Notes under the pieces: model-generated | Databases searched by the model: none | What the model was told of the DNA's origin: nothing | Seen by the model: only the letters and a program-made list of their open reading frames with translations | Part shown: piece by piece, positions 51,436 to 59,661 of the stretch | How positions within the stretch are numbered: the stretch's first letter is position 1 | Layout: each line of letters opens with the position of its first letter | Position numbers and translations under genes: made by a program | From: an uncultured Clostridia bacterium | Lineage (GTDB): Bacteria > Bacillota > Clostridia > Oscillospirales > CAG-382 | Assembly (NCBI GenBank): GCA_947305675.1 | Contig: CAMZED010000001.1 | Location: forward strand, 6,445 to 70,444 | DNA: 64,000 bases | Direction: 5' to 3'

Positions 51436-51924
51436 TCAATATCCGATCTGTCCGAGACTATCGTCGTTTTCCACCCAGTCGGCGGGGTAATAAACCGAAT
51501 ATCTTTCGCTGTCTTCGCGGACGATCACGCGCTCGATCCCGGCGTTGATGACCAGCCTTTTGCACATCTGGCAGCAGGTAGTCCCCGGTTCGATCAGCCC
51601 GGTCTTTGCGTTCACACAGCAAAGATAAAGGTCGGCGCCGAGCATACGCTCACGCGGGGCGGCGATTATCGCGTTCGCTTCGGCGTGGACGGAACGGCAA
51701 AGCTCATATCTTTCGCCGCGCGGGATGTTCATTTTGTCGCGAAGGCAAAATCCCAGATCGCAGCAGTTTTGCCTTCCGCGCGGGGCGCCGGCGTATCCCG
51801 TGGAAATTATAACGTCGTCTTTTACGATTATCGCGCCGAATTTGCGCCTTAAACAGGTGCCGCGTTCGGTCACCGTTTGGGCAATATCCAGATAATAGTT
51901 TATCTTGCTTCTTCTCGAGTCCAT
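51436..51924 (-). CDS. Deoxycytidylate (dCMP) deaminase
   Basis: About 162 residues from ATG 51924, behind CGGAGGG. Zinc deaminase motifs: HAEANAI (His and catalytic Glu) near 77 and TCCQMCKR with two zinc cysteines near 115. GAIIVKDDVIISTGYAGAPRG is also typical. It converts dCMP to dUMP, the substrate for thymidylate synthesis, complementing dut in this window. Transcription starts from a promoter containing a 20-bp palindrome. Confidence 0.92.
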   Translation of the reverse strand: MDSRRSKINYYLDIAQTVTERGTCLRRKFGAIIVKDDVIISTGYAGAPRGRQNCCDLGFCLRDKMNIPRGERYELCRSVHAEANAIIAAPRERMLGADLYLCCVNAKTGLIEPGTTCCQMCKRLVINAGIERVIVREDSERYSVYYPADWVENDDSLGQIGY

Positions 51925-51990
51925 CGCCAAACCCTCCGAAAGATTCCCGCGATCCGCCTCTTTTAAAGCGCGCCGATCACGATATGTAAC

Positions 51991-52019
51991 AGTTTAACAA
52001 AACAGCGCTGTTTTGTCAA
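51991..52019 (-). promoter_or_regulatory. dCMP deaminase promoter with a perfect 20-bp palindrome
   Basis: On the minus strand TTGACA (52014-52019), 17 bp, TAAACT (51991-51996). The palindrome 51997-52016 (half site ACAAAACAGC, mirror GCTGTTTTGT) fills the spacer exactly, a strong candidate operator for an unidentified repressor. Confidence 0.75.
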
Positions 52020-52030
52020 TATCGTCGCAC

Positions 52031-52064
52031 AAAAAAAGGCAGAGCGCTTTCTTTGCGCTCCGCC
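52031..52064 (-). terminator. Terminator of the VWA gene
   Basis: On the minus strand GGCGGAGCGC and GCGCTCTGCC around AAAGAAA, then seven T. Confidence 0.88.
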
Positions 52065-52079
52065 GGGTATTTTTAAGAG

Positions 52080-54212
52080 TTAATCTTCTATGACTTCACA
52101 CATAAGCAGTTCAAGGGTGACGTCGCATTGCGGCATCAGGAACGAGGCTTTCCAAAGCCCGTCGGATCCGTCGTATTCGGGTATAAGTTCTTTAATTTTA
52201 TTACCGACGGGGTCAAGCACCGCGATCACCTCGTAGCTTTCGCTGTTGAACCCGGTCTTTTCGCGGTAATAATCCTCCAGCGCGACATAGATACGCATGC
52301 CCTCGGTGTATTTATAATCCGCCTGCGTGCAAATTATGCGGTCTTTCGACTTCTCGCCTACCGTGATCCCGAACCCGTCTCCGCCTTCGCCGGCGAAACG
52401 CGCGGTTATGACCGCGGGGCTGTCGGGCATAACGAAGACATAGCTCCAATAACCGGAACCGTCTTCCGCCTTTTCAATAAGGCTGCCGTTCACATAAAGG
52501 ATCATATCGGCGTCGTAAATGATTCCGGCGCGGATCTCTACCGTCTCGCCGTGGAGTGCGGATCTGGGCGCCGAGATAAGTTCTGATTTTACGGATTCGT
52601 TTACGTCGTATTTGATCGCGTAACGTTTTTCGGGCGCGACGTAATCAAGCCCGCAGTATTCGCAAACGACCCTTATCATGCATTCGTTAAGCGGTTCGAC
52701 GTTCTTTTCGCTCACGCTCGCCTCGGTGTGGCTGTTGCCGATGCCGGAATCGTCGGTAAGATAAATATAAGTGCCGCCGGTCGTTATTGCAAACGAGCGA
52801 AGAATCACTTCGGTCCCGGTGTCGACCCCCGACGAAGCGACGGGGATGATCCTTATACCTTCCGCGGCGGCTTTACCGAGCGAGGAATTGATGTTTTCGT
52901 TTATGCCCCGGATCTCGGATTCGTCGTGGGGAGGAGCGTCAAGCACAAAGAAGCAGAGTTTTACCGCGTTTTCGCGCCATTGATGTCCGGAAACCGCGTT
53001 TTCAAGCGCGGTGTGGACCGCTTCGGGCCAATCGCCGCCGCCGTCCGAACGCTGTTTGCTTATCTGATCGATGCATTCATTTATATTGCTGCGGAAATCG
53101 AAATATTTAACTACGTATTCGTCGCCCTCGTCGCGGTAGAAGTTAACGCTTACGCGGATCGAAAGCTGTTCGCCCGCCTTTGCGATGCGGTCGACCATAT
53201 CGGCAAGCTCAACTTTCAGATATTCCAGCTCGTCCGACATACTGCCCGTCGTGTCGATCATAAGCATAAGGTCAAGCTGGGTTATGCTCTTTCCTTCGGG
53301 GGGGATCTCAAGCGTTACCGAGGCGTACTGTTCGCTCGCCGCAAACAGTTTTATCTCTTTTTTGACGCCCGCCGCCCTTACCGTCGCGGTCGATTTGTCG
53401 AGTTCGGCGGGGAAGAAAAGGTATGCTTTTCCGTCGATCCCGCTGCGCGACTTCCAGATCACCTTGCCGTCGGATTCAAGTTCAACTTCGGTGCCGAACA
53501 GCGACGCTCCGCCGGATTCAAGCGTTACTTCCACAACATTACGTGTTGAGAACCCGCGGGAAGAGATGATACTTGCCCATTCCGGGTCCGCGGCGCGTTT
53601 GAGCCATTCGCCGAGGTTCTTTAAGTCGCTCCATTCCGAAGCGGTAAGCGTCCCGGCGCGGATGGCGTTATTGTAGTCGCCGTAATAGTCGATCCGATCG
53701 AGTTCGCCCTCGAATGATTCGACCGGCTTTTCGTAGTCGGTCCTGTCCGTGATCGTGTAGCCGTCCTTTACCATTGAGTAACCGGATTTGTCGCCTACTG
53801 CGGATACGCCTTCGGGATAGTCGGCCGCTGCGTCTTCGTGTTTGAATTCATCCTCAAGGCTCGCGTCGCCGCGGATAACTCCGTCGCTGTAAGAGGCATC
53901 TTCGGCCGCGCCGCCTTTGTTGTCCGGGATTTTGGTTCCTTCGCTGTTTGACGCGCCGTCCGTGTTTTTGCTCACGACGCCGTCACCCTGATTCTTTGCT
54001 TCGGTCCTGCGCGAAGTTACGCCGATAACTCCGCCGATGATCAGACAAACCGTCAGCGCCGCCGCGACCAGAATATATCCGATCCGGCGTGCGGAAATTT
54101 TCGCTGTCTGCGGCTGTTCCGAAGGTTCAAACGCCCCGGCGGGAAGTATCTTCCCGGCTTCGGGAGCTTCGACCTTGTCAAAAGCCGATCTTATCTTTTT
54201 TTCAAAACGCAT
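52080..54212 (-). CDS. Membrane-anchored VWA domain protein, putative anti-sigma/sensor
   Basis: 710 residues: a 44-residue cytoplasmic start, one helix (45-67), a low-complexity acidic linker (70-170), a TonB-like region rich in beta strands (230-300), then a VWA domain with MIDAS motif DTTGSMS at 320-326 and FVLDAPPHDES near 415, and a C-terminal beta-rich tail (580-710). The outside-facing VWA suggests adhesion or wall sensing. Genes paired with ECF sigma factors often encode their anti-sigma factors, which the short cytoplasmic start could be; that is inference. AAAAGGAG precedes the ATG. Confidence 0.8.
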   Translation of the reverse strand: MRFEKKIRSAFDKVEAPEAGKILPAGAFEPSEQPQTAKISARRIGYILVAAALTVCLIIGGVIGVTSRRTEAKNQGDGVVSKNTDGASNSEGTKIPDNKGGAAEDASYSDGVIRGDASLEDEFKHEDAAADYPEGVSAVGDKSGYSMVKDGYTITDRTDYEKPVESFEGELDRIDYYGDYNNAIRAGTLTASEWSDLKNLGEWLKRAADPEWASIISSRGFSTRNVVEVTLESGGASLFGTEVELESDGKVIWKSRSGIDGKAYLFFPAELDKSTATVRAAGVKKEIKLFAASEQYASVTLEIPPEGKSITQLDLMLMIDTTGSMSDELEYLKVELADMVDRIAKAGEQLSIRVSVNFYRDEGDEYVVKYFDFRSNINECIDQISKQRSDGGGDWPEAVHTALENAVSGHQWRENAVKLCFFVLDAPPHDESEIRGINENINSSLGKAAAEGIRIIPVASSGVDTGTEVILRSFAITTGGTYIYLTDDSGIGNSHTEASVSEKNVEPLNECMIRVVCEYCGLDYVAPEKRYAIKYDVNESVKSELISAPRSALHGETVEIRAGIIYDADMILYVNGSLIEKAEDGSGYWSYVFVMPDSPAVITARFAGEGGDGFGITVGEKSKDRIICTQADYKYTEGMRIYVALEDYYREKTGFNSESYEVIAVLDPVGNKIKELIPEYDGSDGLWKASFLMPQCDVTLELLMCEVIED

Positions 54213-54228
54213 AATGATCAGTCTCCTT

Positions 54229-54765
54229 TTAATATGCTGCCCTTAGTTTTTTAATTGCGCGTGAATAGCGCTTTCGCGCCGCTTCCGCGGTGATCCCGAC
54301 TATCCCGGCGATCTCGCGGAACTTAAAGCCGTCGACTGCTTTAAGCACCACTATATCGCGGTCGGTGCCGTCGAGAATTGCCAGAAGACGGTTCATTTTG
54401 TCAGCCTCGGCATACGATTCGGCAAAATCGCCTTCACGGGAGAGGGAATCAAGGACTTCGCCGTCCTCCGCGGTCTCTTTTTGCCGTCGGCGAAGCAGGT
54501 CTATCGCCGAGTTCCGCGCGACAGACATAGCCCACGCCCTTGCGTTACCGTCGTCGCGGTAACCCGAGGCGCCGCGAAGGATCTTCAAAAAAGCGTCCTG
54601 CAAAGCGTCTTCGGCGTCGGTGGGGTTCTTAAGTATCGTATAGGCGAGAGCATACATCGGCTTGCCGAGCAGATCATATAAAACGGCAAGTGCGGTTTGA
54701 TCGCCTTCCGATAATCTTTTCATCGCCGCGGCGCAGTCGTATTTATTTCCCGGCCTGTCTGACAT
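54229..54765 (-). CDS. ECF-type RNA polymerase sigma factor
   Basis: About 178 residues. Region 2 has DQTALAVLYDLLGKPMYALA and NPTDAEDALQDAFLKILRG, region 4 has ILDGTDRDIVVLKAVDGFKFREIAGI and EAARKRYSRAIKKLR. It starts at ATG 54765, behind AGGAGGTGG; the frame to 54792 has no ribosome site. It forms an operon with the VWA protein (16-base gap). The upstream promoter looks housekeeping, so basal expression is likely. Confidence 0.92.
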   Translation of the reverse strand: MSDRPGNKYDCAAAMKRLSEGDQTALAVLYDLLGKPMYALAYTILKNPTDAEDALQDAFLKILRGASGYRDDGNARAWAMSVARNSAIDLLRRRQKETAEDGEVLDSLSREGDFAESYAEADKMNRLLAILDGTDRDIVVLKAVDGFKFREIAGIVGITAEAARKRYSRAIKKLRAAY

Positions 54766-54810
54766 AAGAGCCACCTCCTTTGGGGCTTTCACATATTAAT
54801 ACGGACTTAT

Positions 54811-54846
54811 CGGCAAAAAACGGACAAAAAATTTCCGTTTCTGCCG
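54811..54846. promoter_or_regulatory. Imperfect inverted repeat in the sigma gene leader
   Basis: Arms CGGCAAAAAACGGA (54811-54824) and TCCGTTTCTGCCG (54834-54846), downstream of the promoter and 46 bases before the sigma ATG. It may be an RNA hairpin in the leader or a protein-binding site. Confidence 0.5.
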
Positions 54847-54852
54847 TTTTTT

Positions 54853-54881
54853 ATAATAGCATATGAAAACAAAAAAATCAA
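54853..54881 (-). promoter_or_regulatory. Promoter of the ECF sigma-VWA operon
   Basis: On the minus strand TTGATT (54876-54881), 17 bp, TATTAT (54853-54858). The -35 uses the T-tract of the spoIIIA terminator. Confidence 0.6.
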
Positions 54882-54921
54882 GCCGGGATAAACGATCAAA
54901 AAAATATCATTTATCCCGGCT
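54882..54921 (-). terminator. spoIIIA operon terminator
   Basis: On the minus strand GCCGGGATAAATGAT and ATCGTTTATCCCGGC (one mismatch), then TTGATTTTTTT. Confidence 0.88.
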
Positions 54922-54965
54922 ATCCCGGCGTAAATCCTTTTTATGCGCACTTCGCGCGGAAAGGT

Positions 54966-55607
54966 CTATTGTTTTTTCGCTTCGACAACGGTGATGTTCT
55001 CGACGGGGATCCCCGCCTGTTCATAGACGATCTCGGTTATCTGAACGAGTTCCTCGGGAACGAGCCCCTCGGTGTTCACGATTATCGAGCAGGTCTTTCC
55101 GCTTATCACCGCGCAGCAATCGGCGATCCCTTTTGCGCGGATGAGCGTTTCGATATTCGCCTCGGCGCTCATTTCATCGGCGATCGCGGCGATCGAAGTC
55201 AGCGCCGATTCCTTGGCGTCGGGCATTGCGTCGGGGCTGTCGGCAATGGTGCGAAGGACCTCAAGCGCGCTGTCGCGCACCTGAGTGCGGTTTATAAGCG
55301 CCATGGCAAAGAAGTCGCCCTCGTTTGCGGCGCCGCCTTTTTCGGTCGGCTGCGACGAAACTTCGGCTTCCGCCGAGGCACGCGTTTCGGAATCGACCAG
55401 CAGAGTGTTGCCGAGCACTTTCGCGCCCTCCGGATCGACCGTCTCCGGCGAATCACCGCGCTTCGATACCAGCGAACCGACCGCCACCGTTATGCTGACC
55501 AGGACCAGACATCCTACGGTTATAAACGCCTTTGTTCCGATGAATTTTTTCCACTCGATATTTTTGATTTTTCCCGTAAGTTCTTTGCATTTTTGTTTAA
55601 GATCCAT
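54966..55607 (-). CDS. spoIIIAH: Stage III sporulation protein AH
   Basis: About 213 residues: one N-terminal membrane helix (about 28-47), a variable linker and a C-terminal ring-building domain like those of the YscJ/FliF group (NTEGLVPEELVQITEIVYEQAG). SpoIIIAH in the mother cell joins SpoIIQ in the forespore to make the channel or feeding tube. The second ATG (55607) has the better GGAGG spacing. It is the last gene of the operon; accB/accC-type genes do not follow here. Confidence 0.92.
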   Translation of the reverse strand: MDLKQKCKELTGKIKNIEWKKFIGTKAFITVGCLVLVSITVAVGSLVSKRGDSPETVDPEGAKVLGNTLLVDSETRASAEAEVSSQPTEKGGAANEGDFFAMALINRTQVRDSALEVLRTIADSPDAMPDAKESALTSIAAIADEMSAEANIETLIRAKGIADCCAVISGKTCSIIVNTEGLVPEELVQITEIVYEQAGIPVENITVVEAKKQ

Positions 55608-55649
55608 AACCATGCCTCCGCATTTGTTTATTAACAGGTTTTTGTGGTA

Positions 55650-56171
55650 CTATGATTGTACGCTGATGCGGTTGCTCTTTATGTCAAAAAGCGCGCACAT
55701 CAACTCGATAATTTTGTATTGCGTTTCGTAAGAGGCTCCGCGGCAGACCACCGCCACCCCCGCCACGGAGGGCATCGATTCCGAAACCAGAGTCGGCGTT
55801 TTGTTCCCGCCCGATTCGGCAAACGCAACGGTTTTGTCGGTCTGTTTGCTGCCCGAACCCGGTTCCGAGGTCTCGCGCACGTGTTGATCGGTCGCATATA
55901 TCCGGCGATAACCTTCCGAAAGAGTTATTACCACCCTGCAATCCTTTACGCCGCCGAGTTCTTTTATAAGCTCTTCGGCTTTTTCTTCAAGCAGCAGGCA
56001 GTAATCCGCCGCGGTCTCGTTGTTTTCCGATACCGTCGGCTCGGTCTTTTCGCCGCCGGGAAGGATCAAAAGCATTATCCCGGCGAACGCCCCCAGAACC
56101 GCAAAGATGAGTTTTTTGCTTCCGGCGGCTTTTTCAAACAGACCGAAAACGCCTTTTTTATCCTTCGACAA
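55650..56171 (-). CDS. spoIIIAG: Stage III sporulation protein AG
   Basis: 173 residues: one membrane helix (about 19-38), an external linker and a ring-forming domain ending with PSVAGVAVVCRGASYETQYKIIELMCALFDIKSNRISV, with a KDCRVVITLSEGYRRIYA core. SpoIIIAG forms a large ring in the mother-cell membrane. The start is TTG 56171 after GGAGAAG; it overlaps spoIIIAF by 14 bases. Confidence 0.92.
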   Translation of the reverse strand: MSKDKKGVFGLFEKAAGSKKLIFAVLGAFAGIMLLILPGGEKTEPTVSENNETAADYCLLLEEKAEELIKELGGVKDCRVVITLSEGYRRIYATDQHVRETSEPGSGSKQTDKTVAFAESGGNKTPTLVSESMPSVAGVAVVCRGASYETQYKIIELMCALFDIKSNRISVQS

Positions 56172-56613
56172 CTTCCGCTTCTCCCCCCAACCGGTTTTTC
56201 AAAAAATCTTCCACCGCCTGTTTTTTGCCCTTATCGGCTATTCCGACGGTTATCCGGTTTATCACCGCGCCGTCCTCCCGCCAATCTATTTCTATGTCGG
56301 CGTACAGCGGATTTATGCCGAATTCGCCGGAAATAATATCGCAAATATATTTTTCGCTTTGCCGCTTTGTCTCTTCCCGCGCAAGCGAGTCAAGGTCGGG
56401 TCCGGATAAAGCCGGAACGGAGGTATCGGAACCCGGCGCGGATATTTCGCTTCCGACCGAGCCGATAACGCCTTTAAGCGGAAGCAGCATAAGGCACAAG
56501 CAGACGAGCGAAGCCGCGAATTTCATATGCTTTTCGTATTTTTCGCCGGCGATAAGCGAGCAAAGCCCTCCGATCACCGCGGCAAGCATCAAAGAAAAAA
56601 AGTAATCTCTCAT
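56158..56613 (-). CDS. spoIIIAF: Stage III sporulation protein AF
   Basis: 151 residues with two N-terminal helices (SLMLAAVIGGLCSLI and KFAASLVCLCLMLLPLKGVI) and an external domain containing GINPLYADIEIDWREDGAVINRITV. It is a component of the SpoIIIA secretion-like complex. GGAG precedes the ATG, 12 bases after spoIIIAE. Confidence 0.92.
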   Translation of the reverse strand: MRDYFFSLMLAAVIGGLCSLIAGEKYEKHMKFAASLVCLCLMLLPLKGVIGSVGSEISAPGSDTSVPALSGPDLDSLAREETKRQSEKYICDIISGEFGINPLYADIEIDWREDGAVINRITVGIADKGKKQAVEDFLKNRLGGEAEVVEG

Positions 56614-56625
56614 CAGGCACTCCTT

Positions 56626-57705
56626 TTAAATGCTTACAAATACCGCCATTGCGATCAGCGCCGCCGCTCCCGCGCCGAGCGTAAGGGCAAAAAGGATCCC
56701 GGTCATCCCGCCGACCGTTGAAAGGAACCGCGATTCCGGTTCGCGCCCCAAAGCTTTTGCCGCGGCGGAAGAAAGCGAAAACACCACGCGCGCGCACAAA
56801 GTCACCGCCGCCGGAGGCAGTACCGCCGCAAATATCATCACCACCCCGGCGGTGCCGACCGTGCCTTTTACCACCGCCGCCGAAGCCGCCAGCGTGCGGT
56901 AGGCGTCGCCGAGTATGCCGCCGATCACCGGGACGAACGCCCCGGAAGCAAACCTTACGCTGCGTGATACGTAACTGTCGCCCGTCGCGGCGACCGAAGT
57001 CTGTATGTAAAGCGTAAAACCCAGGATCGTAAAAACAAACGACATTATCGCCGTCGCGGTCGTTTTTACCGCGTTCGCCACGGACGAAATATCGATCCCG
57101 CCCGGGATCGCGCCGCACAGCGCCAGCGCAAAGCAAACGCTTAAAAGCGGGAGCAGCAGTTTGGAACAGATAATTTCAAGCACCGTCAAAAAAAGCAGGA
57201 ATCCCGAACTGCTCGCCGCGCCCGCCGCGGCGTTGCCTCCCGCCGCGTAGAGCGAAGCCATCACCGGCTGCAGCGAGGTGATCGCCAGCGAAAGCGATTG
57301 CATACCGGCGTTAACGAACACAAAGACCTCGTAGATCAGCGAATAAGCCGCGGCCGACAGCAGCAAAAGCGATATATATCCGCCCGCCTTGCCGAGCGCT
57401 TCGGATCCGTCGCCCAGCGCCGCCATTATTCCGCAGAATATTATTGCGGCGAGCAAAACGCCCGCGCCCGCCGCAATTGTGCCGGAGTTTTCGCTGATCG
57501 CTGAGAAGGTTATGTTCAACGCCTTTTCAAAAACATTCACCGTTTTTTTGCCCGAAAGCTCGTCCCCGCTCAGCGCGGAAGATTCAAGCCTGTCGGCACC
57601 CGTCTCGGCGGCGATCCGCTCGGTATTGTCTTCTGCGCGCGCATAAAACGGCAATATCAGCAAGACCGAAACGGTCGCCAATAACAACGCGGCGGCTTTT
57701 TTCAT
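56626..57705 (-). CDS. spoIIIAE: Stage III sporulation protein AE
   Basis: 359 residues. A signal peptide (about 1-24) is followed by a soluble stretch and about eight membrane helices, for example ISLLLLSAAAYSLIYEVFVFV and AIMSFVFTILGFTLYIQTSV. It is the largest polytopic subunit of the SpoIIIA complex. The start overlaps the spoIIIAD stop by four bases. Confidence 0.94.
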   Translation of the reverse strand: MKKAAALLLATVSVLLILPFYARAEDNTERIAAETGADRLESSALSGDELSGKKTVNVFEKALNITFSAISENSGTIAAGAGVLLAAIIFCGIMAALGDGSEALGKAGGYISLLLLSAAAYSLIYEVFVFVNAGMQSLSLAITSLQPVMASLYAAGGNAAAGAASSSGFLLFLTVLEIICSKLLLPLLSVCFALALCGAIPGGIDISSVANAVKTTATAIMSFVFTILGFTLYIQTSVAATGDSYVSRSVRFASGAFVPVIGGILGDAYRTLAASAAVVKGTVGTAGVVMIFAAVLPPAAVTLCARVVFSLSSAAAKALGREPESRFLSTVGGMTGILFALTLGAGAAALIAMAVFVSI

Positions 57706-58085
57706 TGCATCAGTTCCTTTGCGGTATTCAAAAGTTGTTCGATCAGCGGCAGGCTCAGGACCACTATCCCCACCTTGCCCGCCAATTCAACGTGCGAAGC
57801 GAGCGAGCTTTCTCCGCAGTCACGGCAGACGTCGGCGCTCATCCTGCAGCACAGAGATATCGCCAAAGCCTTTACCATTACCGTAAAATATCCTTCCGCC
57901 CCGGTCGACGCGGAATAGCCTTTTACGGCTTCCAAAAAAGGCCCCAGCCCGTCCAGGACATAGACAAGCGTTATTATACCCGCCGCCGCGGCGGCAAGAT
58001 CGGCAAGCTCGGGGCGGATCCGTCGCAGGACGGTCAACGCCGTTACCGCCGCCGCCGAAAAAACGCAGACCGCCAGCGGATTCAC
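57702..58085 (-). CDS. spoIIIAD: Stage III sporulation protein AD
   Basis: 127 residues, about four membrane helices, SpoIIIAC/AD family (export-apparatus-like). VKALAISLCCRMSADVCRDCGESSLASHVELAGKVGI (about 70-106) is the conserved part. The start is GTG 58085, overlapping the spoIIIAC stop (GTGA). Confidence 0.93.
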   Translation of the reverse strand: MNPLAVCVFSAAAVTALTVLRRIRPELADLAAAAAGIITLVYVLDGLGPFLEAVKGYSASTGAEGYFTVMVKALAISLCCRMSADVCRDCGESSLASHVELAGKVGIVVLSLPLIEQLLNTAKELMQ

Positions 58086-58276
58086 AGCCCGAAAGCGCTT
58101 TTAAGCGCGTTGAACAGCGAGGCGATCTCGTTCACCAGCATAAGCGCAACGATCACCACTCCCGCCACCGTCACAAAGGTCGCCTGCTCGTCCCTTCCGT
58201 TTTTCTGAAGTATCTGGCAAGCCACGCCGACGATAAGCCCTATTCCGGCGATTTTAAGTATAAGCGATATGTTCAT
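58082..58276 (-). CDS. spoIIIAC: Stage III sporulation protein AC
   Basis: 64 residues, two membrane helices with the conserved GIGLIVGVACQILQKNGRDE hairpin between them. It is a paralogue of SpoIIIAD and resembles small FliQ-like export subunits. Confidence 0.94.
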   Translation of the reverse strand: MNISLILKIAGIGLIVGVACQILQKNGRDEQATFVTVAGVVIVALMLVNEIASLFNALKSAFGL

Positions 58277-58288
58277 AGTGTTTCTCCG

Positions 58289-58774
58289 TCAAATCAAAAG
58301 TATCGCCGCAAGCAGACCGATCAGCAGCGCGCACACCCGAACGCTGCGCTGCCGGTCCTTCAGCCCCGCTCCCGTCTTCTCGCGCTCGGACATCAAAAAA
58401 GCCGAAAACTCATCCAGCCTCTTTTCCTGATCGTCATAGCCGAGTTTTCCGAGCTCCGCCCCGAAAGCAAGGCAGGCTTCCTTTGCCTCGCCGCCGATGG
58501 GCAGTTGTTCCGCGGCGGATTCCCACAGGACGGAAATATCGCCGCTTTGCCGCATTATCGGCAGGAACCCCTGCTTTTCAAGCCGTTCGTTGCGGTATTG
58601 CGAAAAAATTATTCTCAGCGGGACCCGCCCGCTTTTTATCCTGCGGCGAAGATATTCGTTCATATCATAAAGCGCGTCGAGCGTTTTTAAGGTTTCTTTC
58701 TCATAAGCGGCGACGACCGCTCCGACCGCCCACGAAGAAAGCACCAGCGCCAAAGCGCCGATATATCTCAACAT
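58289..58774 (-). CDS. spoIIIAB: Stage III sporulation protein AB
   Basis: 161 residues, anchored by a helix at each end (ALALVLSSWAVGAVVA and VCALLIGLLAAILLI) around a helical domain resembling the second domain of type II secretion GspF (LDALYDMNEYLRRRIKSGRVPL). It overlaps spoIIIAA by seven bases. Confidence 0.92.
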   Translation of the reverse strand: MLRYIGALALVLSSWAVGAVVAAYEKETLKTLDALYDMNEYLRRRIKSGRVPLRIIFSQYRNERLEKQGFLPIMRQSGDISVLWESAAEQLPIGGEAKEACLAFGAELGKLGYDDQEKRLDEFSAFLMSEREKTGAGLKDRQRSVRVCALLIGLLAAILLI

Positions 58775-59661
58775 ATGTTTCCGATCTCACCGACCTTCCC
58801 GTGCGAAAGTAAAACGTATTTTTTAAAAGCGCCGGAGACGACAAGCTCGCGCAGTCCCGGGCGGGAGGAAACGTCTTCGATTCCCGCGCCGTGGGCGGAA
58901 GCGATCACCGCCGCGCCGCAGTTCACCGCCCCCGCGACGCTTGCCGAATCGGAAGCCGAGATCTCGTCGCAGATTATCGCCTGGGGCGACATCGTCCGGG
59001 TGAGCATTTCTATCGCCGCGGATTTGTTTATACCCGAAAGAACGTCCAGAAAGCCGCAGTTCGGCGGCATCGCGGCGGCGATCTCGCTGCGTTCGTCGGC
59101 TATCGCCACCCGAAAACCGCCCGTCGCCCCGCTTTGCGAAAGCAAGTAAGCCGCGCTCCTTAAAAAAGTCGTCTTTCCGCCGCCCGGAGGCGATATTACA
59201 AGCGCGCCGCAAAGCCCGTTTCTGCGGAATTCCTCGGCAAGCGGCAGAGCCATATCGCTTATAAACCGGTGAACGCGCAGGGTTATCGAGTTTATCAACG
59301 TGAATCCCGTCATCTTTCCGCCGCGTATATCCGCCCTGCCGCAGATCCCGGCGCGGCCTCCGCCGCCGAGAGGGATAAACCCCTGCGCCAAAAAAGAATC
59401 GCAGGTATAAAGCGACCCGCCCGTGATCCTGCCGAGGCATTCGGTCAGCTCGGCTTCGGTCGCGCGCAGAGCCTCGCTTGCGCGGCAGATCCTGCCGCGG
59501 GCGTCAAAAGCCAGATTCTTTTCGCCGCAGGTCAGCGAACAGGCGCCGTTCCGCCGAAGGCGTATCTCGTCGGCGGAGGCGATCATTTCTTCCGGCAGCG
59601 CGGCGAACGCCGAAGCGATCCGCTTCGGGAGGTAGATCATCAGTCCCGCCGCGCCGTTCAT
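58768..59661 (-). CDS. spoIIIAA: Stage III sporulation protein AA (ATPase)
   Basis: 297 residues. Walker A PPGGGKTT is at 158-165, Walker B is within AIICDEIS, and GGRAGICGRA precedes them. It is the mother-cell ATPase of the SpoIIIA complex, related to secretion ATPases. The start at ATG 59661 overlaps the stop of the upstream SpoVB-like gene by four bases; the longer frame to 59931 lies within that gene. Confidence 0.94.
   Translation of the reverse strand: MNGAAGLMIYLPKRIASAFAALPEEMIASADEIRLRRNGACSLTCGEKNLAFDARGRICRASEALRATEAELTECLGRITGGSLYTCDSFLAQGFIPLGGGGRAGICGRADIRGGKMTGFTLINSITLRVHRFISDMALPLAEEFRRNGLCGALVISPPGGGKTTFLRSAAYLLSQSGATGGFRVAIADERSEIAAAMPPNCGFLDVLSGINKSAAIEMLTRTMSPQAIICDEISASDSASVAGAVNCGAAVIASAHGAGIEDVSSRPGLRELVVSGAFKKYVLLSHGKVGEIGNIC

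Noticed and set aside
54811..54855. Rightward intrinsic terminator before the sigma gene
   Set aside because: The hairpin plus T-run points right, but no plus-strand gene lies upstream; a leader structure of the minus-strand operon fits better.
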